DNA of 64,000 bases, from assembly GCF_900113435.1 (NCBI RefSeq), contig NZ_FOPG01000003.1, forward strand, positions 1 through 64,000. The letters are read 5' to 3'. Of the stretch, positions 1-7,655 are shown piece after piece (positions within the stretch are counted from its first letter, which is position 1; each line of letters opens with the position of its first letter). The notes beneath the pieces are model-generated. The model was not told the DNA's origin, ran no database searches, and worked only from the letters and a program-made list of their open reading frames with translations. A program made the position numbers and the translations under genes. This DNA is from Sulfitobacter dubius. GTDB taxonomy: Bacteria; Pseudomonadota; Alphaproteobacteria; Rhodobacterales; Rhodobacteraceae.

Positions 1-138
1 TACACATACAATCAGTGGTACATGACTTGGAAAACAACGCTCAGCACTTCAGTGGTGACAGCGCAAGAACAGGCATCCTAAAGATGCCCTGCCTCCCGCC
101 GTCCCTCTGAACAGCAGAGCGCTTGAGGACTTTATTTG

Positions 139-255
139 GTTTGGTGATCATAGCGCGAGCAAAACACCTGGTCCCATCCCGAACCCAGCCGTTAAGTGCC
201 GTAGCGCCGATGGTACTGCGTCTTAAGACGTGGGAGAGTAGGTCATCGCCAAACC
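139..255 (+). rRNA. rrf: 5S ribosomal RNA
   Basis: The segment begins GTTTGGTGATCAT and ends CGCCAAACC, so its two ends pair to form helix I. In between are the conserved 5S blocks CCCATCCCGAAC, GTTAAGTGCCG and GATGGTACTGCG, then GACGTGGGAGAGTAGGTC. The length of about 117 nt is normal. The 23S gene must end before position 1; positions 1-138 are internal operon spacer with a small GGCATC/GATGCC hairpin near 75-91. A strong terminator follows at 304-340. No tRNA-Met gene follows, although one often does in relatives. Confidence 0.96.
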
Positions 256-303
256 TAATAAGGTCCTCAAAACAGTATCTCTCCACGATGACCAATATTA
301 AAC

Positions 304-341
304 AAAACCGCCGCAGCCCAAAAAGCCGCGGCGGTTTTGCT
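304..341 (+). terminator. rRNA operon terminator
   Basis: An inverted repeat pairs AAAACCGCCGC (304-314) with GCGGCGGTTTT (328-338) around a short A-rich loop, followed by GCTTTG. It lies about 50 bases after the 5S gene and is a good intrinsic terminator for the rRNA operon. Confidence 0.85.
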
Positions 342-383
342 TTGTGGGCGCAGAACTATTATGGCGCGAGTGTACCCCAAACT

Positions 384-780
384 GTAAGCGGTGCGCCGTT
401 CACACGTGATTGACGTAGTTCCAGGGCAGCAACAGGTTGATATCTGTTTGTTTGTGCCCGGCTGCGATGGCTTTCAGGACTCCGGATAGGTAACTGTGAG
501 GTTCGATCCCGTTGAGTTTGCAGGTCTCGATACGGGACGCGATGATGGCCCAGTTTTGGGAACCTGCGTCGTGGCCTGCAAAGAGCGCGTTTTTGCGGTT
601 TAGGACAATGGGGCGGATCGTGCGCCCGACGGGATTGTTGTCGAGTTCGATGCGACCATCATGAAGGAACAGGATCAGCCCGTCCCAGTATTTGGCGATG
701 TGCTTCAGAGCTCCCCCGGTCGGTGACTTGGCAGAGACGTGGGCGCGGCTTTGGGCCAGCCAAGTCCTGAGGTGCCCCAA
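384..780 (-). pseudogene. IS66-family transposase, C-terminal remnant
   Basis: The reverse strand encodes only the last ~125 residues of an IS66-type TnpC transposase. Family features seen are the RTWLAQ segment, DGRIELDNNPVGRTIRP, RKNALFAGHDAG and the IETCKLNG motif. A full TnpC is about 500 residues, so most of the gene, including the DDE catalytic core, is missing. The open frame stops at 400. Just beyond it, 384-409 begins GTAAGCGGTGCGCCG, resembling the GTAA-type terminal inverted repeat of IS66 elements, so 384 is probably the real end of the element. At the other side the gene is cut off by an IS3-type fragment near 768-780. It is inactive. Confidence 0.85.
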
Positions 781-1001
781 GTTTCCTAGACACTTGCCTT
801 TTCCAGCTTGAGCTGCCTTTCTTTGAAGTCAACGGGCGACAGTATGCCGTTGTTCGTGTGCTTGCGTTTCGGGTTGTAGAATAGCTCTATGTACTCGAAG
901 ACATCTCGCCGAGCTTCTTCGCGCGTCCGATATCTCCGTCGAGTGATCTTCTCCCGTTTCAGGAGCTGAAAGAAACTCTCGGCGATAGCGTTGGAAGACA
1001 C
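768..1001 (-). pseudogene. IS3-family transposase OrfB, C-terminal remnant (first copy)
   Basis: The reverse strand reads SSNAIAESFFQLLKREK, then YRTREEARRDVFEYIELFYN, ending at a stop at 786-788. This is the C-terminal end of an IS3-family OrfB (rve integrase core), including the region of the last catalytic Glu (AESFF) and the FEYIELFYNPKRKH signature. About 70 of the usual ~280 residues remain. The bases 768-793 (TGAGGTGCCCCAAG...) look like an IS3 terminal repeat starting with TG, which would put the element boundary inside the neighbouring IS66 gene. The upstream part is missing: at about 995-1001 it abuts a second IS3 fragment in the opposite orientation. Confidence 0.82.
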
Positions 1002-1198
1002 GGCGCAAAGCCGAGATAGCGATCTTCGAATACATCAATGGCTTCTACAATCCACGTCGCCGCCACTCAGCATTGGGCTGGAAAAGCCCCCTCGCTTTCG
1101 AACGAAAGGTGCTTAAACGAGCACTTGGGGCGGCACTAAAACGCGACAGGTCCATATTTCCTTCACACCATAGAAAACAAAATTTAATCGAAGGCTGA
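1001..1198 (+). pseudogene. IS3-family transposase OrfB, C-terminal remnant (second copy, opposite strand)
   Basis: The forward frame starting at 1001 reads RRKAEIAIFEYINGFYNPRR followed by RHSALGWKSPLAFERK. This is the extreme C-terminus of an IS3-type OrfB different from the neighbouring one. The frame stays open to a stop at 1196-1198, but recognisable transposase similarity ends near 1105. The element itself may end near 1154, where GGGGCGGCACTAAAACGCGA is followed by CAGGTCCA, a plausible terminal repeat ending in CA. There is no start codon and only about 40 diagnostic residues, so this is dead DNA. Confidence 0.75.
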
Positions 1199-1271
1199 CA
1201 TACGTGCTCTTTTGCGGTCTGCTGCGCCGTGGGGACAGCCCGGAAGACCCTAACAGCAGGACAACCCGAAG

Positions 1272-2555
1272 ATGAACAAACCACGCGTACTTGTCATGGC
1301 AGAGGCTGCAAACCCTGAATTGGTAAGTGTGCCGCTGGTCGGCTGGTCCTTGGCCAATGCCCTGCGGAGCGTGGCGGATGTGCATATCGTCACGCAGGTT
1401 CGTAATCGCGATGCTTTCCTTCGGGCGGGGCTGAAAGAAGGGACAGATTTCACCAGCGTAGATACCGAGAAGGTCGCCGCACCGCTTTGGCGTTTTAGCA
1501 AACTTTTTGGCCCCGGCGCTTGGACTGCAAAACAAGCCCTCTCGGCCATCCCAGATGCGTATTTTGAGCGGATAGTCTGGCAACGGTTCGGCGCCAGCAT
1601 TACGGCGGGCGAATGGGACATCGTCCATCGCGTTACGCCGCTTACGCCGACCAAACCCAGCTATGTAGCGCGCCAATGCGCAAAGGTTGGGGTTCCTTTT
1701 GTATTGGGACCGCTCAATGGTGGTGTGCCTTGGCCAAAAGGGTTTGACAAAGAGCGCCGCCGCGAAGGGGAATGGCTGTCGTATGTGCGCAGTGCTTACA
1801 AGCTGCTTCCCATGCGGGGGGCTACGTTAACGGCGGCTTCTGCCATCATGGTGGGATCAAAATTTACCATGGGTGAAATCCCGCAGGTCCATTCTGCCAA
1901 GACAATATACCTCCCCGAAAATGGCATCGATGTAGCGCGCTTTCATTTACAGGCTGCGCCGGCGGCAGACGATGGCCCGTTGAGGGCTTGTTTCGTGGGG
2001 CGAATGGTGCCTTACAAGGGGGCCGATATGTTGATCGAGGCTGCTGCGCCCTTACTCAAAGCGGGCAAGTTGACACTTACGTTAATTGGCGATGGTCCTA
2101 TGCTGCCGGAACTCAAGCAGAGCGTTGTGTCCTTAGGCCTTGATGGCACCGTTGAATTCTCTGGCTGGTTGGAGCACGCGCAAGTTCAACAGGTTATGGC
2201 ATCCTGTGATTTGTTAACCTTCCCTTCTATTCGTGAATTTGGGGGGGGAGTCGTTTTGGAGGCGATGGCCTTGGGCCTGCCGCCGTTGGTGGTGGATTAT
2301 GCCGGCCCCGGGGAACTGGTGCAACCTGAGTGGGGGTACGCGATCCCAATCGGGCCGCGTGCGGACATCATAAGGGATCTGCGCGATGCTCTTGAGCAAC
2401 TTATCATCGAACCGCAGGAACTGCTTCAGAAAGGAATGGCGGCCCGTGCCCGTGTTGAGGAAACCTTCACTTGGTCACAGAAAGCGATGCAAATCGCCCA
2501 AGTCTATGACTGGGTGCGCGCACCTGTAGGCCCGGCACCGACCCTTATTGATTGA
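1272..2555 (+). CDS. glycosyltransferase family 4 (GT-B fold)
   Basis: The 427-residue protein has the two-domain layout of GT4 retaining glycosyltransferases. The C-terminal donor-binding half includes GRMVPYKGADMLIEA, LIGDGPMLPELK and the EFGGGVVLEAMALG motif, whose Glu binds the nucleotide sugar. The N-terminal half (DIVHRVTPLTPTKPSY, LGPLNGGVPWP) is the acceptor side. The likely role is adding a sugar to an exopolysaccharide, capsule or lipid-linked glycan in the cytoplasm; donor and acceptor cannot be told. There is no signal peptide or membrane segment. The gene stands alone between insertion-sequence debris and aspS, so it may itself be accessory. The ATG is preceded by only a weak ribosome-binding site. 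About 225 bases without any recognisable feature separate it from aspS, apart from a possible promoter. Confidence 0.85.
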   Translation: MNKPRVLVMAEAANPELVSVPLVGWSLANALRSVADVHIVTQVRNRDAFLRAGLKEGTDFTSVDTEKVAAPLWRFSKLFGPGAWTAKQALSAIPDAYFERIVWQRFGASITAGEWDIVHRVTPLTPTKPSYVARQCAKVGVPFVLGPLNGGVPWPKGFDKERRREGEWLSYVRSAYKLLPMRGATLTAASAIMVGSKFTMGEIPQVHSAKTIYLPENGIDVARFHLQAAPAADDGPLRACFVGRMVPYKGADMLIEAAAPLLKAGKLTLTLIGDGPMLPELKQSVVSLGLDGTVEFSGWLEHAQVQQVMASCDLLTFPSIREFGGGVVLEAMALGLPPLVVDYAGPGELVQPEWGYAIPIGPRADIIRDLRDALEQLIIEPQELLQKGMAARARVEETFTWSQKAMQIAQVYDWVRAPVGPAPTLID

Positions 2556-2714
2556 GCGTTACGAGAAGTCTTAACCGTGGCTCTGCGCGCAACCTTGACC
2601 GATTGCGTCCGATAAGCTGGTGAAGCCGAACGGAAAGCTAAAACCAATCCACAGCAGCCCATACACCAAACGCGCGATTTTCCTGCCCGGCCTGGGGTTA
2701 TTGGCAGCAAACTC

Positions 2715-2745
2715 TTGACTTCCCGACCGTCAAACGGTGTACCTG
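2715..2745 (+). promoter_or_regulatory. possible aspS promoter
   Basis: TTGACT at 2715-2720 is a good -35 hexamer; TACCTG at 2740-2745 is a poor -10 with a long spacer of 19 bases. It lies about 35 bases before the aspS start. Tentative. Confidence 0.25.
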
Positions 2746-2780
2746 CCCAAAACCTGAATTAGCCCTAGGAAGGGACCATC

Positions 2781-4556
2781 ATGCACGCCTATCGCAGCCA
2801 TACCTGTGCCGATCTGAGCCTTGAGAACAAGGGTGACAATGTGCGCCTGTCCGGCTGGGTGCACCGGGTACGGGATCACGGCGGCGTGCTGTTTCTCGAT
2901 CTGCGCGACCATTACGGCATTACTCAAGTGATCTGCGACCCCGACAGCCCCGCCTTCGCCGAAATGGAGAAGGTCCGCGCGGAATGGTGCGTGCGCATCG
3001 ACGGCACGGTAAAGGCGCGGGACGAAAGCTTGGTTAATCCCAAGCTGCCGACAGGCGCGATCGAAGTCTATGCGCGTGAAATCGAAGTGCTGGGCTCTGC
3101 TGCCGAACTGCCGCTGCAAGTGTTCGGCGATCAGGAATACCCTGAGGAAACGCGCCTGCGGTACCGTTACCTCGACCTGCGTCGTGAGAAGATGCAAAAG
3201 AACATGACACTGCGCTCGGACGTTGTGACCTCGATCCGCAAGCGCATGTGGGACCAGAACTTCCGTGAGTTCCAGACCCCAATCATCACCGCCTCTTCCC
3301 CTGAAGGGGCTCGCGACTTCCTCGTGCCGTCGCGCCTGCATCCGGGCAAGTTCTACGCGCTGCCGCAGGCGCCGCAGCAGTTCAAACAGCTACTGATGGT
3401 CTCGGGCTTTGACAAATACTTCCAAATCGCGCCCTGTTTCCGCGACGAGGATCCGCGTGCCGATCGGTCGCCCACCGATTTCTACCAGCTCGACATGGAG
3501 ATGTCCTTTGTCACCCAGCAGGATGTGTTCGACACGATCCAGCCGGTGATCGCGGGCATTTTTGAGGAGTTTGGCGGCGGCAAGAAGGTCGACGAGACTT
3601 GGGAGCAGATTTCCTATAAGGACGCGGCGCTGTGGTATGGCTCGGACAAGCCCGACCTGCGCAACCCGATTAAGATGCAGGTCGTGTCCGACCATTTCCG
3701 CGATTCCGGTTTCGCGATCTTTGCCAAGCTGCTGGAGCAGGACGGCACCGAGATTCGCGCAATCCCTGCGCCCACGGGCGGCAGCCGCAAGTTCTGTGAC
3801 CGCATGAACGCCTTCGCTCAGAAGGAAGGTCTGCCCGGCATGGGCTATATCTTCTGGCGCGATCAGGGCAACGGCATGGAAGCCGCTGGCCCCTTGGCCA
3901 AGAACATCGGCCCTGAGCGCACCGAGGCGATCCGCCAGCAGTTGAATCTGGGCGTTGGCGATGCGGCCTTCTTCCTTGGCGGCAAGCCGAAGTCTTTCGA
4001 GGCGGTCGCAGGCCGCGCGCGGAACGTCATTGGCGAAGAGCTGAACCTCACCGACAAGGAACGTTTCGCTTTTGCTTGGATCGTGGACTTCCCGATCTAC
4101 GAGCGGGACGAAGAGACCGGCAAGATCGACTTCGAGCACAACCCCTTCTCCATGCCGCAGGGCGGGATGGAAGCGCTACAGGGCGATCCGCTGAAGGTGT
4201 TGGGCTATCAATATGACCTCGCCTGCAACGGCTATGAGTTGGTGTCGGGTGCTATCCGGAACCACAAGCCCGAGATTATGTTCAAAGCGTTTGAGATCGC
4301 GGGCTATGGCGAAGATGAGGTGCGCAAGCGCTTTGGCGGCATGGTCAACGCATTCCAATACGGCGCCCCGCCCCACGGTGGCTGTGCCGCGGGCATCGAC
4401 CGTATCGTCATGCTGCTGGCCGAAGAGGCGAACATCCGCGAAGTCATTCTCTTCCCGATGAACCAGCGCGCCGAAGACCTGATGATGAATGCGCCGTCCG
4501 AGCCCACCAGCGATCAGCTGATGGAGCTTGGCCTGCGGGTCATCCCGCAGGAGTGA
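2781..4556 (+). CDS. aspS: aspartyl-tRNA synthetase
   Basis: Charges tRNA-Asp with aspartate in the cytoplasm. The 591 residues match the normal bacterial-type enzyme. An N-terminal OB-fold anticodon-binding domain (about residues 1-105, [19 protein letters not shown]) is followed by the class II catalytic core. Motif 2 is seen in [19 protein letters not shown], and motif 3 in the [18 protein letters not shown] stretch near the C-terminus. The bacterial GAD insertion lies in the middle. The ATG follows AGGAAGGGACC. Whether this enzyme is discriminating or also charges tRNA-Asn cannot be decided here because gatCAB is not in the window. The gene is convergent with the restriction endonuclease gene 29 bases downstream. 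Confidence 0.97.
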   Translation: MHAYRSHTCADLSLENKGDNVRLSGWVHRVRDHGGVLFLDLRDHYGITQVICDPDSPAFAEMEKVRAEWCVRIDGTVKARDESLVNPKLPTGAIEVYAREIEVLGSAAELPLQVFGDQEYPEETRLRYRYLDLRREKMQKNMTLRSDVVTSIRKRMWDQNFREFQTPIITASSPEGARDFLVPSRLHPGKFYALPQAPQQFKQLLMVSGFDKYFQIAPCFRDEDPRADRSPTDFYQLDMEMSFVTQQDVFDTIQPVIAGIFEEFGGGKKVDETWEQISYKDAALWYGSDKPDLRNPIKMQVVSDHFRDSGFAIFAKLLEQDGTEIRAIPAPTGGSRKFCDRMNAFAQKEGLPGMGYIFWRDQGNGMEAAGPLAKNIGPERTEAIRQQLNLGVGDAAFFLGGKPKSFEAVAGRARNVIGEELNLTDKERFAFAWIVDFPIYERDEETGKIDFEHNPFSMPQGGMEALQGDPLKVLGYQYDLACNGYELVSGAIRNHKPEIMFKAFEIAGYGEDEVRKRFGGMVNAFQYGAPPHGGCAAGIDRIVMLLAEEANIREVILFPMNQRAEDLMMNAPSEPTSDQLMELGLRVIPQE

Positions 4557-4585
4557 TCCTGTCTGAATGAAGTGTCATCCTCGGC

Positions 4586-5317
4586 TCAGTCGGGGGTGAT
4601 ATTGCCCGGTAGGATGCCCAGCACCAGAACCGGGCAGCCGCCGCTGCGCCCGGCGGCGATGCGGCTGATGAGCTTATGGGTGCCAGTTGTGCTGGCTCCG
4701 AATTTCGCGCTCACGGTTTTGTCGGTCTCATTGCCGAATTTATCCAAGCAATTTCCCAGTGATTTGAAAAAGTCGTTCGACAATTCGCGTGTCACGATGA
4801 CCCCTACGTCAATGACGCCAGCTTCAAAAAAGCTGCGGAAAGCATAGAGGTCACGGTCGTAGGTCTGGTCTTTGCTGTTCCACTCATAGTCAAAGGCCAC
4901 GCGCGCGCGCCAGAAGTCGACCATGTGGTTGTGAATGAAATCCTCGCGGATGATGCGGTCGACTTCGGGGGCACTGTCGCCCTTGCCGGCGGTCAGTTGC
5001 ACCAATAGGTCGGCCTTGATCCTTACTTCCTCGTGGAAATTCTCGGCCGCCGCATATTGGGCGAACCGGGTCGTGGCCGACATGCGATTGCCCCCCGGTG
5101 CGCGGATTTCGCTGCGGCTGATGGTGAACTGACGCAGCACGCGGATGATTGCGGCCAGTTCTTCCGGCGCACGCTGTTGCAAGACGGCGGCTGCGCTGCG
5201 GTAGCTGGTGACGGAGTAGCGGTCGCGCAGATCGGCGGGCAGCAGATCTTCGACAAGCCTGTCGCTGTCGAAAACCGCATCGTCGATGCGCCGCGCCAGA
5301 TTACTCAGCCGCGACAC
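4586..5317 (-). CDS. BglII/BstYI-like type II restriction endonuclease
   Basis: The protein shows the core of the BglII/BstYI endonuclease family: HMVDFWRARVAFDYEWNSKD, then QTYDRDLYAFRSFFEAGVID and VGVIVTRE. The acidic and Lys/Gln residues in the EWNSKDQTYDRDL block are the likely metal-binding active site, by family analogy. This family cuts palindromes with a GATC core (AGATCT, RGATCY); the exact site here is unknown. I place the start at the GTG at 5317 (VSRLSNLARRIDDAVF...), giving 243 residues, close to the ~200-225 of BglII and BstYI. A longer in-frame ATG at 5410 would add a Pro/Arg-rich tail lying wholly inside the methyltransferase gene and looks artefactual. The start overlaps the end of the methyltransferase gene by 17 bases, suggesting coupled translation with methylase made first. 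The ribosome-binding site is weak. Confidence 0.82.
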   Translation of the reverse strand: MSRLSNLARRIDDAVFDSDRLVEDLLPADLRDRYSVTSYRSAAAVLQQRAPEELAAIIRVLRQFTISRSEIRAPGGNRMSATTRFAQYAAAENFHEEVRIKADLLVQLTAGKGDSAPEVDRIIREDFIHNHMVDFWRARVAFDYEWNSKDQTYDRDLYAFRSFFEAGVIDVGVIVTRELSNDFFKSLGNCLDKFGNETDKTVSAKFGASTTGTHKLISRIAAGRSGGCPVLVLGILPGNITPD

Positions 5318-5933
5318 TGGAATTGTAGCTGTAGGTCTTCCAATCGGGTTTGTAGTCCGCCTCGGCCTGATTGCCCCAAACGGTCCAACCCTCGCGCACA
5401 CCGCGCCCAAAAAGTTCGAGGTAGGGGCCCCAAGAGCAGCTTTCGATCAGATCATATTGCTCATCCGGCTTGCGCGAATGCTCTCGCTTGCGGGTTTGCA
5501 TCATGTTTACCTGACGCCGTCCGGCATCCAGCGTGCGGACGTTCTTGCCGCGCACGCCAAAAAGCAAAATCTCAGTCACATTGCGGAAATAGAAGCCGAC
5601 GCCACGCCCATCACTGCCGCCATCTTTGCGGATTTTGTGCCAGATGATGTTGGATTTATACTCAAATCCCCAGGCCTTGAGCACCTGCAACCCTTCGGGC
5701 AACAGCGCGTTGGGCACCCACATGTAGCAATGCGCGCGGTCTTCGAGGTGATCGGCCACGGGCAGGGCGCAGATATCCTCAACCGTCATCGTGGGATAAC
5801 GGGCCAAGCGCTTATGCTCTGGCGCGACCTTGCCGGTGCGGTTGGTAAAGCGCCACGGCGGGTCCGCCATGACGCAGCCAAACCGGTCTTTTCCCAGAAA
5901 GTCGCGTAGGTCTTGTGATGGATTATCGCTCAT
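5301..5933 (-). CDS. MT-A70-family adenine-N6 DNA methyltransferase
   Basis: Predicted SAM-dependent N6-adenine methyltransferase protecting host DNA from the adjoining nuclease. The catalytic motif DPPW is present early (VMADPPWRF), followed by the MT-A70 hallmarks YPTMTVEDICALPVAD, YMWVPNALLPEGLQVLKAWG, FYFRNVTEILLFGVRGK, REHSRKPDEQYDLIE and the C-terminal LELFGRG...GWTVWGN. I choose the ATG at 5933 (MSDNPSQDLRDFLGKDRF), giving 210 residues. A TTG at 5969 would add 12 residues and has no better ribosome-binding site. No controller (C) protein gene is nearby, so timing may rest on gene order and translational coupling. The pair sits as an island between core genes. BglII's own methylase is an N4-cytosine enzyme, so an MT-A70 partner is a different pairing. 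Confidence 0.87.
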   Translation of the reverse strand: MSDNPSQDLRDFLGKDRFGCVMADPPWRFTNRTGKVAPEHKRLARYPTMTVEDICALPVADHLEDRAHCYMWVPNALLPEGLQVLKAWGFEYKSNIIWHKIRKDGGSDGRGVGFYFRNVTEILLFGVRGKNVRTLDAGRRQVNMMQTRKREHSRKPDEQYDLIESCSWGPYLELFGRGVREGWTVWGNQAEADYKPDWKTYSYNSSVAAE

Positions 5934-6045
5934 ATCCAATATATTGCGTTTCCTCGGGCTTTCTTGCAACCGCTACCTGCCCAGAGGGGCTGGATATCCA
6001 CAAGAACGTTAAGAGAACACATTTAGCAGGGCAGAGCGGCTTGGG

Positions 6046-6522
6046 TCAATCCTCAAGACTGTCTTCGCGCTTTTCATCGATGAGCTTGGCTTCCTTTTCC
6101 TTACGCTTCAGGAACTTGTCGCCAAATTCGTCGTTCTGCTCTTCACCAATGACCTTCTTGGCGCGGGTGAAAAGCTCGTCTTCTTCCTCGTCCATATGAT
6201 GTTCGTAATCGTGCTTGAGCTTCTTGAAACGAGTCAGCCAAGCGGAAGAGGACATGTCGGTTTCGCGCAGTTCTTCCATAAGATCGTCAAGCTGCTGGTG
6301 CTCATGGACCGAATGACGCGCGTGATCTTGGCCCCATGTTTCTGACATCAGCTTGGAATAAAAGGTTTCTTCCTCGGCTGCGGCGTGGGATTTCACGTCG
6401 TTATAAAAACGGTCCCAGGCGTCGCGACGCTCTGCGCTGTCGCCTTCGGTATCGGCAATAGTGTTGAGCAGCGTGCGGTGCTCATCGTGATCTTCTTTGA
6501 TTGCGTCATAAATGGAGGGCAT
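6046..6522 (-). CDS. hemerythrin HHE-domain protein
   Basis: The 158-residue protein is a four-helix hemerythrin-like domain that probably binds a di-iron centre through His and Glu residues. The ligand motifs are DHDEHRTLL near residues 11-19, SHAAAEEETFY, HSVHEHQQLDDLM and KHDYEHHMDEEEDELF. It continues into a charged Lys/Glu-rich C-terminal tail of about 40 residues that is unusual in composition. Family roles include oxygen or nitric-oxide sensing and iron handling in the cytoplasm; the role here is unknown. The ATG is preceded by GAAGGAT at a good distance. A gene for a small membrane protein lies 60 bases upstream on the same strand and may share the transcript. Confidence 0.88.
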   Translation of the reverse strand: MPSIYDAIKEDHDEHRTLLNTIADTEGDSAERRDAWDRFYNDVKSHAAAEEETFYSKLMSETWGQDHARHSVHEHQQLDDLMEELRETDMSSSAWLTRFKKLKHDYEHHMDEEEDELFTRAKKVIGEEQNDEFGDKFLKRKEKEAKLIDEKREDSLED

Positions 6523-6582
6523 GGGAAATATCCTTCAATGTTACCTGTTTGGTAACGCCGGAGGAACGGGCGAGTTCCCGGC

Positions 6583-6756
6583 TCAAAAGATCGTGCCCGC
6601 AGCCGCTTGGCTTGCGATCTGTTTAAAGGGCCCATCAGCTTGGGCGTGGACCGCGGCTGCGAGAACAACCAAAAGCCCAAAGATATTAGCACCGACAACG
6701 ATCCAATCGACCGGCTTTTCGGCCTTTGTTGTATGTCTGGTGTCTTTCAGGCTCAT
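6583..6756 (-). CDS. small single-pass membrane protein (57 residues), unknown function
   Basis: This short reverse-strand frame was found by reading the sequence. The ATG at 6756 has a near-perfect ribosome-binding site, AGGAGGGTGAG, immediately upstream. The protein starts MSLKDTRHTTKAEKPVDW, has one hydrophobic segment (about residues 19-37, IVVGANIFGLLVVLAAAVH) and ends ASQAAAGTIF. The charged N-terminus before a single helix suggests an inner-membrane protein with its N-terminus in the cytoplasm. It precedes the hemerythrin gene on the same strand. The 60-base gap contains the inverted repeat TTACC-TGTTT-GGTAA (6541-6555). I do not recognise the family. Confidence 0.72.
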   Translation of the reverse strand: MSLKDTRHTTKAEKPVDWIVVGANIFGLLVVLAAAVHAQADGPFKQIASQAAAGTIF

Positions 6757-6911
6757 CTCACCCTCCTAGGGTGTCGGTTCGATCTATGCATAATGCTGAA
6801 GGTTGAATGTGGCATGAATGTGTAAACAGGTGGCCGACAGAGGGGTCTGTGGCAATTAATTCAAGTTTATTCATCTTGGCGGGCTTGAGGGCGCAGTGCA
6901 TAACTTAGCCC

Positions 6912-7634
6912 ATGAACAGCAAACCAGCCGAACGCCCTGTTGGGGCCCCTGTCAAGAATTGGGTATCCCCCGCGCGACCCAGCGGTGAAACGCTGGCCGG
7001 ACAGCATGTGCTGTTAGAGCCCCTTTCGGCAGAGCGTCATGCCGCGCTTTTGTACCGCGCCTATGCGGGAGAGGACCACGTTTGGGATTATCTGCCCTAT
7101 GGGCCATTCTCTTCGGCCTCCCAATACCACCGCTGGGTGCGTGACAGTGAGGGGAAGGCCGATCCCTATTTCTTTGCCGTCAAAGGCCTTGCGCAAGAGC
7201 AATGGGTGGGGGTGGCAAGCTTCCTGCGGATCAATCCCGAAGCGGGGAGTATTGAGGTTGGTCACATCAATTTTAGCCCCGCCTTACAGCGCACTCCGGC
7301 GGCGACAGAGGCGATATTTCTGATGATGCAATGGGCCTTTCACGCAGGATATCGACGGTTCGAATGGAAGTGCGATGCGCTGAACGGTCCTTCTCGTCGT
7401 GCGGCGCAGCGGTTGGGGTTAAGCTACGAAGGTGTCTTTCGGCAGGCCACGATCGTAAAGGGGCGCAACCGCGACACGGCTTGGTTCGCCGCGATTGATG
7501 CAGAGTGGCCCGCGTTGAAAGAGGCGTTCGAGGCTTGGCTGTCCCCCCGTAATTTTGACACGCATGGACAGCAAAAGGAACGTTTGGGCGATCTGACCCG
7601 CCTTGTGCGCGTCGCGAGCGACCCGACGCTTTAA
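6912..7634 (+). CDS. GNAT-family N-acetyltransferase (RimJ/RimL type)
   Basis: The 240-residue protein has the RimJ/RimL-like GNAT fold. It opens with GETLAGQHVLLEPLSAERHA, continues through VGVASFLRINPEAGSIEVGH (the beta4 region), and has the acetyl-CoA site in helix 3 and WKCDALNGPSRRAAQRLGLS. The final block EGVFRQATIVKGRNRDTAWFA is typical of the subgroup that acetylates small molecules or protein N-termini. The substrate cannot be read from sequence. Its promoter region (6840-6911) also faces the small membrane protein gene upstream, so the two are divergent. Confidence 0.88.
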   Translation: MNSKPAERPVGAPVKNWVSPARPSGETLAGQHVLLEPLSAERHAALLYRAYAGEDHVWDYLPYGPFSSASQYHRWVRDSEGKADPYFFAVKGLAQEQWVGVASFLRINPEAGSIEVGHINFSPALQRTPAATEAIFLMMQWAFHAGYRRFEWKCDALNGPSRRAAQRLGLSYEGVFRQATIVKGRNRDTAWFAAIDAEWPALKEAFEAWLSPRNFDTHGQQKERLGDLTRLVRVASDPTL

Positions 7635-7655
7635 GCGGCCCGTTCACCGACGGCG

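Noticed and set aside
1..138. Possible 3' end of 23S rRNA
   Set aside because: None of the conserved 23S terminal blocks is visible; the segment reads as the 23S-5S spacer.
342..383. tRNA-Met expected after the 5S gene
   Set aside because: No cloverleaf or TTCGA-type T arm is present; insertion-sequence DNA begins instead.
5318..5410. Longer start for the restriction endonuclease at an ATG at 5410
   Set aside because: It would lie wholly within the methyltransferase gene and add a Pro/Arg-rich tail foreign to the family.
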